Part shown: piece after piece, positions 31,315 to 40,801 of the stretch
How positions within the stretch are numbered: the stretch's first letter is position 1
How the letters are laid out: each line of letters begins with the position of its first letter
The notes under the pieces: model-generated
Seen by the model: only the letters and a program-made list of their open reading frames with translations
The model's database searches: none
What the model was told of the DNA's origin: nothing
Assembly: GCF_000281045.1 (NCBI RefSeq)
Contig: NW_008246073.1
Coordinates: 866,176 to 907,049 of the forward strand
Direction: 5' to 3'
Origin: Saprolegnia diclina VS20
Lineage: Eukaryota; Oomycota; Saprolegniomycetes; Saprolegniales; Saprolegniaceae
DNA: 40,874 bases
Program-made: the position numbers and the translations under genes

Positions 31315-33870
31315 TCGGTTCGAAAAACCGAGGCAAAAAGCTCCAAGATCGCGAGCGCGGGCGGCCCTCGCGAGATCGGAAAAGAGGAAGATATCATAAT
31401 GATTCACAAAATGTACGATACGAGCTCCAACTTCTGGGATGGAAATACATGTGGAAGGATCCGTACTGGGACATGCACCGTCTACACAGCAAGCTGGCTT
31501 TCGAGCACATTGTGCGCCGCTGCCTGCCATGTAACTCGCCGCTTGCGACATTGGCACGTCCGCCCTTGCGACAGGGCGACGTCGTCGGATCGTGATACCA
31601 GTCTTCCAGTCCTTGGTCGGAAAAAGGTCCTACTACTCTGCCTACTCCACTGTTGCTGCCTCTAGACGATGAGTCGAGATCGCTCCACGAAGCATTTCCG
31701 AGACAGATCGAGACCGGGGACACGACCGACAACGACCCTGCCTTGCGATGATGGAGGCGCCATCCAAGTCCACGATTTCGAAAGATTGCGTATGTCGTTC
31801 ATGGATGCAGGCAGCGCTAGTAGGTAGAAGGAGGAGCGAGCTGCGACTACGAGACGACGTCCTTGCCCCAGTTATTTGGAAAACGGGCTGCAAGGCATGT
31901 CGGTGCAACAAAAGTGGTACTAGTACTCAGGTCGTCTCGAGTCCAGGAACGTCGAGGGCTCACGTGGCATCAACATCCAGGCGGCCCCCACACAATGCAG
32001 GGCATCATAGAGGTATATTGCCAGTCGTGTCCGCTTCTTTCATCTCCAAACGAACCGTACAGTCGTGTCGTACTGTATTCTGGCCCATTCGCAACGGCAT
32101 GGATTCCCTGACCTGATGACCTCGACATGTACCAGCGCACGATAACGTCAAGCGAGCATGGTCTCGGCGGAACCACGAGCGTCCAACTTCGCGACTCAAG
32201 CCCACCGAGCAATGTTGATGTACTTTGAGTATGGTTGAGCACGTGCTCGAGCTCGAGCTAATGCGTCTGTACTGCCTTGACACATGAGCATCGCCCGGAA
32301 CGCGTCGACTTGTCCCTTGGACTTACACTCGGCTTCCTTTAAGCTCGACTCGGACTTGAGAATGTCTTGTTGCGCGAGTTCCTTCATGGCCGTGGCTTGG
32401 ACCTGTGCACTCGCCACTCGGAGCTCATCGCACTCAGGTCGTTTTAACCGGAAAAAACTGATCGGTGGTCCTGGGTGGTATGGCAGAGCTGCTTTAGTGA
32501 TGGAATGCCAGTGCCGTGCAACTTCATTCCACTCGATGCGATCTTAGTCGATTCTGGGACTGAGTGAGTAGACAAGAATGACGTGTAGTACATATTGGCA
32601 TCACGACAGGTATTCAACTGTGCAAGTTGACCAAGGTCAAAAATGCAAAACGCAAGTGTGTTGAGAGTTGTGCAGTAAGTGCCTTGAGCCTCCACGACTC
32701 TCGTACTAGTAGTGCGAGTAATGCTTCCAATTTGGAAACATTGTACTACGCAGTAGTTGTCCAAGAAGGACTGCTGAGTAAACTTGTGATGAACCACCGA
32801 CACTAGAAACTCTCCTGCGCCCAAGTTGCTGCATGCGTTCTGAAGTTATTACACTGTACACGGATCCTGGAGCTGAGAATCGACATGATGTGCTAAAAAG
32901 GCAGCAACGGTTGAATACCAGCTCGCGATGGCGCCCTTTTAGACTTCCTCATTTGTGTTACGTGAAAGCACTGGGCATCGATTGGAATCGACGCACCGCC
33001 TCCTGCCGTGCAGCTCGCATCACGATGTATACATCCTCTGTCTGCAAGTTTGATTCTGCCTTGGCATATACCGCCGGGTACCAAACGGGTGCTTCTATCG
33101 GTACATATTCGGAGAGATGGCTCGAGTGGAGACGCTTCGCGAGAAGCGCAGTTGGCCACCAGCAATGTGGTAATGTGGTGTACGCTGTAAGCTTGAATGC
33201 TCACGGTGGGAATAACATTGCGAGTGCCAAACCATCCATGTTCCCTACCGGAGCATCAAGAGGCCTATAAGATCTCTGCACGTTACCAGTGCAACACACC
33301 CGCGAAAGCACGCACTGACCCTTGATCCATAACAAACATCCTTCTTCGACTGGAAAGGCTATACAGTGATGCGTGTCGAGATGCGGTACGGCCCGATTGG
33401 GTGGATGCCTGCACTTGGCGCCGTACTATGATTCTCATCCATGACCGCTCGCCTTGTGAAGGAGGACAAGAGTACGAGTACGAGCGTAGCAACATCGCGC
33501 ACGAACATCTAGTTGTAGTCTACGCCTCTCAAACACGCACGAGACGGGACAACTCGTCCCATCCAAGAGAACAACATGCAAGCTCTCACGCTCACAGTTA
33601 TCGTTGGACACGGTGTCCGGTCCATTGGCCTTTCTCTCCAGCCTACCGCGCGAACCTATCGCGCCAGTAGAGCGCTAGTACTACACCGCATCGCATCTCG
33701 TCCGTCGCCACGACGCATCTCCGCCTCCATGCTCGGTCCAACTGCGCGTCGTGGCCATGCACAACGCACGTTGAAGTTGGCCTGGCACCGTATCCGTCCT
33801 GTCCGGATACCGCGCCGCGCATTAAAATAAATGGCAGCGTTTTCACCACTCGCTGAATGACGGGCGGCGA
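31315..33870. other. Gene-poor region with coding-like debris
   Basis: No complete gene could be assembled in this 2.5-kb stretch, the least gene-dense part of the window. Three fragments look protein-like: a plus-strand run near 31410-31520 (YELQLLGWKYMWKDPYWDMH), a plus-strand segment near 31870-31920 with a CKACRCNKSG motif, and a minus-strand run at 32196-32460. Base composition is more A/T-rich than in the genes. Degraded genes or transposon debris is the likeliest reading. Confidence 0.35.
32196..32460 (-). pseudogene. Fragment of a coiled-coil protein
   Basis: The minus strand reads about 65 codons of convincing amphipathic helix (ELRVASAQVQATAMKELAQQ, DILKSESSLKEAECKSKGQV, DAFRAML) with GC-rich third positions, then degenerates. 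No start codon or flanking exons were found. It could be a relic of a transposon-associated DNA-binding protein or of a host gene. The call rests only on composition and codon pattern. Confidence 0.35.
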
Positions 33871-34063
33871 CGTTGTGATTGGTGGAGGCCGGCTTCGAAT
33901 TTATTTCAGCCAATCACGTGCGGCACAACGCGGCGCGCGGGGTCGTTGATTGGCTGCAGGGGTCGGGGTAAAAGAAGTGGAGGCGACGCCATCCATTGAT
34001 TTGCGGCTGTGAGCCACCGTCTCGAGGAGCTCATTCTCAATTTCCCTTTGAAGAACCCACAAG
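33871..34063 (+). promoter_or_regulatory. EF-1alpha promoter with CCAAT boxes
   Basis: Upstream of the EF-1alpha ATG are ATTGG at 33878, CCAAT at 33910 and ATTGG at 33949, spaced 32 and 39 bp, about 185 to 110 bp before the start codon. This matches the arrays before RPL27A and the HMG-box gene. No TATA box is obvious; TTTATTTC occurs near 33900. Strong constitutive expression is expected for this gene. Confidence 0.55.
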
Positions 34064-35392
34064 ATGCCCAAGGAAAAGATCCACATCTCGCTCGTCGTCA
34101 TCGGTCACGTCGATGCCGGTAAGTCGACGACGACCGGCCACTTGATCTACAAGTGCGGCGGTATCGACAAGCGTACGATCGAGAAGTTCGAGAAGGAGGC
34201 CCTCGAGCTCGGCAAGTCGTCGTTCAAGTACGCCTGGGTCCTCGACAACCTCAAGGCCGAGCGCGAACGTGGTATCACGATCGACATTGCCCTCTGGAAG
34301 TTCGAGTCGCCCAAGTACTTCTTCACGGTCATTGACGCCCCGGGTCACCGCGATTTCATCAAGAACATGATCACGGGTACCTCGCAGGCCGATTGCGCCA
34401 TCCTCGTCGTCGCCTCGGGCGTCGGTGAGTTCGAGGCCGGTATCTCCAAGGAGGGCCAGACGCGCGAGCACGCGCTCCTCGCCTTCACGCTCGGTGTGCG
34501 CCAGATGATCGTCGCCATCAACAAGATGGACGACTCGTCGGTCATGTACGGCCAGGCCCGTTACGAGGAAATCAAGGAGGAAGTCTCGAACTACCTCAAG
34601 AAGGTCGGCTACAAGCCCGCCAAGGTCCCGTTCGTCCCGATCTCGGGCTGGGAGGGCGACAACATGATCGAGAAGTCCGGCAACATGCCCTGGTACAAGG
34701 GCCCGTGCCTCCTCGAAGCGCTTGACAACCTCAACCCCCCCAAGCGCCCCACCGACAAGGCCCTCCGCCTCCCGCTCCAGGATGTTTACAAGATTGGCGG
34801 TATTGGCACGGTCCCGGTCGGCCGTGTCGAGACGGGTGTCCTCAAGCCCGGCATGGTCGTCCAGTTCGGCCCCGTCGGCCTCCAGACGGAAGTCAAGTCG
34901 GTCGAGATGCACCACGAGTCGCTCCCCGAGGCTGTCCCGGGTGACAACGTCGGCTTCAACGTCAAGAACGTGTCGGTCAAGGAACTCCGCCGTGGTTACG
35001 TCGCTTCGGACTCGAAGAACGACCCCGCCAAGGGCACGGAGAACTTCACCGCCCAGGTGATTGTCCTCAACCACCCCGGCCAAATCGGCAACGGCTACTC
35101 GCCGGTGCTCGATTGCCACACGGCCCACGTCGCCTGCAAGTTCAAGGAGATCACGCAGAAGATGGATCGCCGTTCGGGTAAGGTCCTCGAAGAGAACCCC
35201 AAGTTCGTCAAGTCGGGTGATGCCTGCATGGTCATCCTCGAGCCCACGAAGCCCATGACGGTCGAGTCGTTCCAGGAGTACCCGCCCCTCGGTCGTTTCG
35301 CCGTCCGTGATATGCGCCAGACGGTCGCCGTCGGTGTCATCCACAGCGTCATCAAGAAGGAGGCTGCCGGCAAGGGCGGCAAGAAGAAGTAA
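34064..35392 (+). CDS. EEF1A: Translation elongation factor 1-alpha
   Basis: Intronless, 442 residues, ATG at 34064. This GTPase brings aminoacyl-tRNA to the ribosomal A site. The P-loop [20 protein letters not shown] (residues about 14-33), switch [22 protein letters not shown], and the G4 motif NKMD near 153 are all intact, as are the domain II and III segments ([28 protein letters not shown]-like [15 protein letters not shown]). The C-terminus ends in a short Gly/Lys tail. Codon use is the most biased in the window, consistent with very high expression. The strong bias also creates a long antisense frame that is not a gene. Confidence 0.99.
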   Translation: MPKEKIHISLVVIGHVDAGKSTTTGHLIYKCGGIDKRTIEKFEKEALELGKSSFKYAWVLDNLKAERERGITIDIALWKFESPKYFFTVIDAPGHRDFIKNMITGTSQADCAILVVASGVGEFEAGISKEGQTREHALLAFTLGVRQMIVAINKMDDSSVMYGQARYEEIKEEVSNYLKKVGYKPAKVPFVPISGWEGDNMIEKSGNMPWYKGPCLLEALDNLNPPKRPTDKALRLPLQDVYKIGGIGTVPVGRVETGVLKPGMVVQFGPVGLQTEVKSVEMHHESLPEAVPGDNVGFNVKNVSVKELRRGYVASDSKNDPAKGTENFTAQVIVLNHPGQIGNGYSPVLDCHTAHVACKFKEITQKMDRRSGKVLEENPKFVKSGDACMVILEPTKPMTVESFQEYPPLGRFAVRDMRQTVAVGVIHSVIKKEAAGKGGKKK

Positions 35393-36012
35393 ATTGTACC
35401 CCGTGCACTTGCTACCTTCGTCCTTTGGCCTTGAAAGAGTATATTGAGATAAATCATTTTGCCTTATTCTTTCATCTCCTCTTCTCCTACGCATGCAGAA
35501 TCTCCTGGCATCAGCAGCCTTCATGATGCTTGCGACCCTACTCTTACGTCGCAGTCGAGCCGAGCCCTCTTTTCGCATGCAAGCAATAGGCTATCTGTGA
35601 CTGTGGCGAAAGGCGGATCTTATGCATCTTATCCCGGTCGTGCCAATGTCCAGGGCGAACGTCAGTGGACGTCGGGGGCCTCAGTCACTACACCTTCATG
35701 TCCTCCATACCTCCTACGCGTATACGCTCGTCTCGCCTGCCAGCACGGCCTCGTTCTCGGCCGTTCTCCATCAGCATGATCCTGGCGTCCTCGGGCGTTC
35801 TCCATCAGCATGATCCTGGCCTGGTTCCAACAACCGCTTTTCGTCCTCGCGCCAAATGTTGGTAATGGGCCAATCCCGTGTCGACAGAGGATCACTTTTC
35901 CACCAATCATGGATGCGCTTGGATCGGAATAAAAATACACTGGGCGAATACAAAAAGCAAGGCGATTTTGAACCGCGTCGTCCAAAGGTGATTGGCACGT
36001 GAAGGTCGCAAG
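35393..36012. other. Intergenic region with a duplicated 24-mer
   Basis: The 620 bases between EF-1alpha and PARN contain no credible gene. A 24-base sequence occurs twice as a direct repeat (35763-35786 and 35797-35820). Close to PARN there are CCAAT near 35921 and ATTGG near 35990, again typical promoter motifs. Confidence 0.5.
35763..35820 (+). repeat. Direct repeat, 24 bp, period 34
   Basis: GTTCTCCATCAGCATGATCC followed by TGGC appears at 35763-35786 and again at 35797-35820, identical in both copies. The 10-base spacer is not repeated. A partial third start (GTTCTC) is seen near 35754. No function is evident. Confidence 0.75.
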
Positions 36013-37713
36013 ATGCTTCGAAGTCGCCGGGTGCTGCAAAATCCGCTTCTGCTGACCCGTCCGCGCCTCGCCGCAAGCGTCCACGTCATCTCCGATCTTA
36101 GCGCGATGGAAGTAACCCGCCACAACTTTAGCGCGGCCCTCGCCGAGGTCGAGGCCCAGCTGCGCCTGCCCTCGTGCCAGTACGCGGCCATTGACACGGA
36201 GTTTACGGGCCTCACGCCCCACGAGAAGACGCGCGAGAAGGTCATCGACACGCTCGAGGAGCGGTACGCCAAGGTGCGCGCGTCGGGCGAAAACTTTCTC
36301 ATTACGCAGTTTGGCCTCGCGCTCGTCCACGTCGAGGACGACAAGACGTGGATCAAGTGCTTCAACTTTTACGTGTTTCCGCGGCCGTACGCCAACATGG
36401 ACACGCGCTTCTTGTGCCAAGCGTCGTCGATTCAGTTCATGTCGGAGCACGGCTTTGACTTTAACAAGTTTATCCGCGATGGCATCCCGTACATGACGCG
36501 CTCGAACGAAGCCTATGTGCGCAAGAACCACGCGCGCAGCCTCAAGAACGTGACCAAGTCGCCGCCCTCAAAAGTCAACGTCACCAAGCGCTTCGACCAG
36601 GACTTCCTCAAGGAGACGATCGCCAACATCGAGGCGTGGATCACAGCGCCGCCGTCGGACGACAACAAGGAGCTCTTCTTGCCGGCGCGCAACTCGTTCC
36701 GGCGCCTCCTCATCTTCCATGCGGCCAAATATGGCATCCTCACGAAATTCGCCGACATGATCTACACCGAGTCGACGGGCGACGGCGTCCTCCTCGTGCG
36801 CGCCGACAAGTCGGAGCGCGAGAACCGGCTCAAGCGCAAGATCGACACGATGAACCAAGAGGTCGAAGACGCCATCGGGTTCTCCAAGGTCATCCAGCTG
36901 CTCTCGGACGCAAAGAAGCCCATCATTGGCCACAACTGCCTCCTCGATTTTGTCTACTTGTACCACCAGTTTTGCGCGCCGTTGCCGGCGACACTCCGCG
37001 AGTTCAAAGCCGAACTCCAGACGCACTTTCCGACGATCTACGACACCAAGCACCTGGCGCTCGCGAGTCCGCTCCGCGAGTCGTTCGAGTCGACGTCGCT
37101 CTCGGCTGTCTTTGAGAAGATGCGCGATACGCTCCAGCCCGACGTTGCATCGCTCATCACGGACGGCGCTTCGGACCCGTACCACGCGGCACTGACCAAG
37201 TCGGACGACGGCAAGAACATGCCGTGCCACGAAGCGGGCTTTGACGCGCTCATGACGGCGATCGCGTACCTTGGTTTCACGTCGGCAAGCGCCAACAAGT
37301 GGTCGCTCGAGTCGCTGCCGCTGGCGGCCGACGCCACCGACCTCGCACCGTACAAGAACCGCATCAACCTCATGGTGCTCGAGCAAGGTGCGTTCCTGGA
37401 CGTGGGCAATGCTGACCAAGAGCTCGACCGTCGCCACGTGTACGTCGTGACGCACCCGACGAGCTTGGCGTCCGTAAAGATGGAGGAGCTCTTCCCGGAC
37501 GTGGAGATTGCGCGCGTGTATCGCGAAAACGACCGTGAAGTGTACGTCTTCCTCACGCAGCCACTCGAAGAAGTGCCGACGGCAAAGGACGAGGCCGTTG
37601 CGATCACGACGTTCCCGCTCTTCAAGGAAGCGCGCAGTGATGCCAAGGCGTCGACGACCCCGATCGAAGCCAAGGACGAGCCCGCGCCGGCGTCGTGGTG
37701 CACGATCAGCTAA
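36013..37713 (+). CDS. PARN: Poly(A)-specific ribonuclease PARN
   Basis: Single exon, 566 residues from ATG 36013. PARN is a 3' exonuclease that removes poly(A) tails from mRNA and trims small RNAs. The DEDDh catalytic residues are visible: AIDTEFTGL (D61, E63), GHNCLLDFVYLYHQF (third Asp) and HEAGFDALMTAIAYL (His and fourth Asp), with the family-typical FNFYVFPRPY and DFNKFIRDGIPYM. An R3H-like insertion may sit between; an RRM-like region is expected near 390-480. The first 31 residues before MEVTRHNF are Arg/Leu-rich and acid-poor, like a mitochondrial presequence; ATG 36106 would remove them. The C-terminus is SWCTIS, a CaaX-type prenylation motif. It is convergent with the Erv1 gene. Confidence 0.95.
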   Translation: MLRSRRVLQNPLLLTRPRLAASVHVISDLSAMEVTRHNFSAALAEVEAQLRLPSCQYAAIDTEFTGLTPHEKTREKVIDTLEERYAKVRASGENFLITQFGLALVHVEDDKTWIKCFNFYVFPRPYANMDTRFLCQASSIQFMSEHGFDFNKFIRDGIPYMTRSNEAYVRKNHARSLKNVTKSPPSKVNVTKRFDQDFLKETIANIEAWITAPPSDDNKELFLPARNSFRRLLIFHAAKYGILTKFADMIYTESTGDGVLLVRADKSERENRLKRKIDTMNQEVEDAIGFSKVIQLLSDAKKPIIGHNCLLDFVYLYHQFCAPLPATLREFKAELQTHFPTIYDTKHLALASPLRESFESTSLSAVFEKMRDTLQPDVASLITDGASDPYHAALTKSDDGKNMPCHEAGFDALMTAIAYLGFTSASANKWSLESLPLAADATDLAPYKNRINLMVLEQGAFLDVGNADQELDRRHVYVVTHPTSLASVKMEELFPDVEIARVYRENDREVYVFLTQPLEEVPTAKDEAVAITTFPLFKEARSDAKASTTPIEAKDEPAPASWCTIS

Positions 37714-37775
37714 AGATGTACAAATGAAATCGACTGACGAGAAGTACGGATTTGGAGAAGGCGGAAATTGGTGTA

Positions 37776-38377
37776 TTAGTGGTCGAGCTTGGCCGCTTTG
37801 GGTTCGTCCTTGCCGTAGCAGGACGGCGCACCGACCTTCCATCGCTTGTCAAGGGCGGCGATGGTGCATTGGAATAGCTTCTTTTGCAGCTTCTTGGACA
37901 CAATGTTGTGCTGCTCGCAGAGCCAGAGAGACAAGTCGACGCGCGAGTCAACTCTACACATGCGACGTCATGAGTCGACTGCGTGACGCCTTTAGGTCGT
38001 GTACTTGGGCGGGCTCGCGACAATGTTCTCGGCAAAGTCCGTCGCGCAGTACTTGCATGGGTAGAGCTGCCCAAGCGCCTGGATAAAGTTGGTCGCGTGC
38101 TGTTTCATCGCATCCGACGGCGTCTCGGGGTAGTATGCGGCCATCGTGTGCAGCTAGCAGCATTGCATGTGCCATCAGCATCACCAGCATCTTCCTCGTA
38201 GTGTCGTCGTACCATGCCCCACGTCGCGCGACCCACTTCTTCGCGGTCCAGCGGGCAGTCGTCGGCCGGCGCCGCCTTGGCCTTGGCGCCGAAGAGCACG
38301 TTGGAGCGGAAGAGGTCGGCCTTGGAGTGGCACACGGGCTCGGCGCAGTCGGCCGGGTTCTTGCTTGGCTGGCTCAT
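37776..38377 (-). CDS. ERV1: FAD-linked sulfhydryl oxidase Erv1/ALR
   Basis: Exons 38377-38213, 38153-38005 and 37953-37776 give 163 residues. Erv1 reoxidises Mia40 during disulfide-driven import in the mitochondrial intermembrane space and passes electrons to cytochrome c. The core reads DDCPLDREEVGRATWGMLHT, then MAAYYPETPSD, then YPCKYCATDFAENI with the active CxxC at 88-91, and a C-x16-C pair in the final exon (LCEQHN ... LFQC). The HN after the last helix binds FAD. At the N-terminus, where animal and fungal proteins have a CxxC shuttle pair, this one has C11-x4-C16 (CAEPVC). No C-terminal pair is present. All splice junctions restore the family sequence. Confidence 0.93.
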
Positions 38378-38614
38378 GCTTCTCGAATTCGAATTGGGAA
38401 ATGTGACTGCCGTGCTTGGATTGGCCAAAAAGTGGCCAATCAAATCCGGCCCAGATTCCGACACTCGGCAATGGATCACCGCATGGGATCACCATTTGCT
38501 GTACTAGGAGACGCCCTTGTCGACTGGACCAACTAACTAAATGTAATGAGAGATCATGAACCCCGTTCGATGTACATATACGAATCCAAGGATCGTTTGA
38601 TTGGCTTAATTACA
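38378..38614. promoter_or_regulatory. Erv1 upstream region with paired CCAAT boxes
   Basis: ATTGG near 38421 and CCAAT near 38436 face each other in a near-palindrome (TTGGCCAAAAAGTGGCCAA), 45-60 bp upstream of the Erv1 start codon. The rest of the gap holds the 3' flank of RCC1, which is transcribed in the same direction toward lower coordinates from the right. Confidence 0.45.
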
Positions 38615-40226
38615 CTAGTCCTTGAGCGCGACAATCGCACTGTGCTGGCCACCGGCGTTCACTTGGAGAATGCGCGCGGGCCCAAACTTGGTTTTTGTCC
38701 AGTCGACAAGGCGCGGCTTGTACTCGTCCTTCTCTTCGCCCGTGCCGAGCGCGCACATGTCGCCATAGCCCCAGGCATAGAGGTCGTTCTCGGACGTGAC
38801 AGCGAGCGAGTGGTTTGAGCCGCACGAGATCTTGGCAAAGGAGACGCGGCCACTCTTGGCCTTGACGATGATTTCTTGCGGCGACTCCTTCATCGCGCCT
38901 GTCTCGGGGTTATCGATCGTACCGAGCTGACCCGAGTCGGCGCGCCCAAACGAATACATGGTGCCGTCGGCCATGAGCACGAGCGAGTTGTGCGTGCCGG
39001 CCGCAACCGCCTGTCCGACCTTGTGGCTCAGCGCTTCGACGAGCTGCGGCTCGATCTGGTTGGCGTCGTGCCCAAGCCCGAGCTGGCCATAGTTGTTCAA
39101 GCCCGTCGTATAAATGCCGCCCGTCTCGTTCGCGATAAAGAGCGAGTGGTACGAGCCACAACCAATCGCTTTGCAGAGGAGCTTCTTCCCGTTCAGAAGC
39201 ACGAGCGCCGGCTTGAGGTGCTGGTTGAAGACGAGCGGAAGGTCGTACTCGCCCGACGGTGCACGGATCTTGTCCGAGACGGGGCGGCCGAGCTGGCCCA
39301 TTTCGCCAAGACCCCACGAGAAGACGTGACCGTCGGCGGCCCGCGCGAGGTTGAAGCTGCTGCCACAGTCAATATCGACGATGTTTGAGAGGCCCGGAAT
39401 GCGGAACGGCGTCAGCTACGCGCTTGATATGACTGTCCTGTCCCAAGCATGGAGGATATACCTGCTTGTTTTTGAACGTCTCTTTCGGCGTCGCCGCGTC
39501 GCACCACAGCTTGCCTTCCTTGTCCTTGTACGAGCCCCACATGAAGACGCTGCCATCGACGCCAAGAGCAACCGAGTGGCAGTCGCCGCCGACAACCTAA
39601 CAAGGCCAAAAATGAGACAAGAGCGACCCCACGGGGTTGACGCGTACGTTGATGATGGAGGTGTTGGCGGGAAAGCCCGTAACGAGCGCGGGGGCGTTCT
39701 CATCGCCCGTCCGCCCCAGCGCGCCGTCGTCGTTGCAGCCCCAAGTGTAGACGTTGCCGTCCTTGGTGACGGCAGCGGTGTGCAGACCGCCGCAACCGAC
39801 GCGCACGATCTGTTGCTTGGAAAGGGCTGCGACAACGCGGGGCACGGACACGATCATGTCCTTGTCTTCGTCGACACCGTGGCCGAGCTGGCCGCAGTCG
39901 CCGCTGCCAAAGGTCATGATGACGCCACTCTTGTCGCCGTACCGGCCTTCGATCTCTTGTACGTACGCCAAGTATTCGGCCATGTTGTCGACCCACGAGC
40001 CCTTGGCGTTCTGCGCATGCTGGAGCTTGATACCTTGGTAAAAGTTTTGGTTGAGCGCATAGGCGTGGCGCTTGCGCTCCGTGCTCCGGGCCGTAACCAC
40101 GCGCCGGCTGCGCATGACGTCGTCCGAGGCGAGCGTATGGTCGCCGCTGCTAGATCCGCCTGCTGTCGCCTCCGAGCTCGCGTACTCCTCCTTGGAGAGA
40201 TGGCCGTCCACGCGCGTCCGCTTCAT
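38615..40226 (-). CDS. RCC1: RCC1, Ran guanine-nucleotide exchange factor
   Basis: Exons 40226-39648, 39596-39462 and 39415-38615 (introns 51 and 46 nt) give 504 residues. RCC1 sits on chromatin and loads GTP on Ran, setting the gradient for nuclear transport and spindle assembly. Seven-bladed propeller repeats are visible: MTFGSGDCGQLGHGVDEDKD, VGCGGLHTAAVTKDGNVYTW, DCHSVALGVDGSVFMWG, VFSWGLGEMGQLGRP, IGCGSYHSLFIANETG, TMYSFGRADSGQLG and ISCGSNHSLAVTSENDLYAW. The first 50 residues (MKRTRVDGHLSKEEYASSEA) are basic then Ser-rich, consistent with a nuclear signal and DNA-binding tail. It lies upstream of, and in tandem with, Erv1. The splices restore repeat continuity. Confidence 0.95.
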
Positions 40227-40471
40227 CGTCGCTCGATCGCTTGGTGGAAAATAAACGCAATGGTCAAACGATCCGGATAAACGCCCGCCCGCCACTCGCG
40301 GCTAGACCCACGCAATTTTATTAATACCACAGGCCGCTCGTGTGGTATCCGGCACTTTTCACAAAGATTTCAAATCTTATCCGGACAAGTGATCCGAGCG
40401 GGAAATCAGATTACTTGCTGGTGTTCCATTCCCCAACATTGCCGTCACAAGGATGCTATATACCATTGGGC

Positions 40472-40542
40472 CCCGGTTGGTCGACGTTCAGGTTATCACA
40501 GGTGTATCGACCATTGATAATACCAAACGTCAACCAACCGGG
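40472..40542. repeat. 71-bp imperfect inverted repeat
   Basis: The left arm (40472-40498) begins CCCGGTTGGTCGACGTT and the right arm (40515-40542) is its reverse complement with a handful of differences; the loop is 16 bases. It lies between two CTATATA sequences (about 40456 and 40543). Confidence 0.75.
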
Positions 40543-40760
40543 CTATATAAGGTACATGGAGTGACAATCAATCAGGATTCCCCAGCCATTTTTAAGCCGG
40601 GACACTGATCCCAAAGTCCGCCAAGGCCAGTCGCTTCTCAGTGCTAGGCAGTGTTATAGCGTCGGCTTTCCAGGTGAGGTCCTCCAAAATGGCTTTTTCA
40701 CACGACAGTGCAACGGCGCTGGACGACGGCAAAAAGCTCGACACTGGCTCGCAAAGTCGA

Positions 40761-40801
40761 AAAGTCGAGGCGTAAAAGGTAGCAAAGTCGAGGCGTAAAA
40801 G
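40761..40801 (+). repeat. 18-bp direct repeat at the window edge
   Basis: AAAGTCGAGGCGTAAAAG occurs at 40761-40778 and 40784-40801, with a partial copy (GCAAAGTCGA) just before at 40751. The period is 23 bases. No function is evident. Confidence 0.75.

Noticed and set aside
34037-35578. 513-codon open frame antisense to EF-1alpha
   Set aside because: It mirrors the strongly biased codons of EF-1alpha; its Asp/Leu/Arg/Val-rich product has no domain. Long antisense frames arise automatically from G/C-rich third positions.
36568-37842. 424-codon open frame antisense to PARN
   Set aside because: Same codon-bias artefact: Arg/Glu/Val-rich, no recognisable motif, and fully overlaps an intact enzyme gene.
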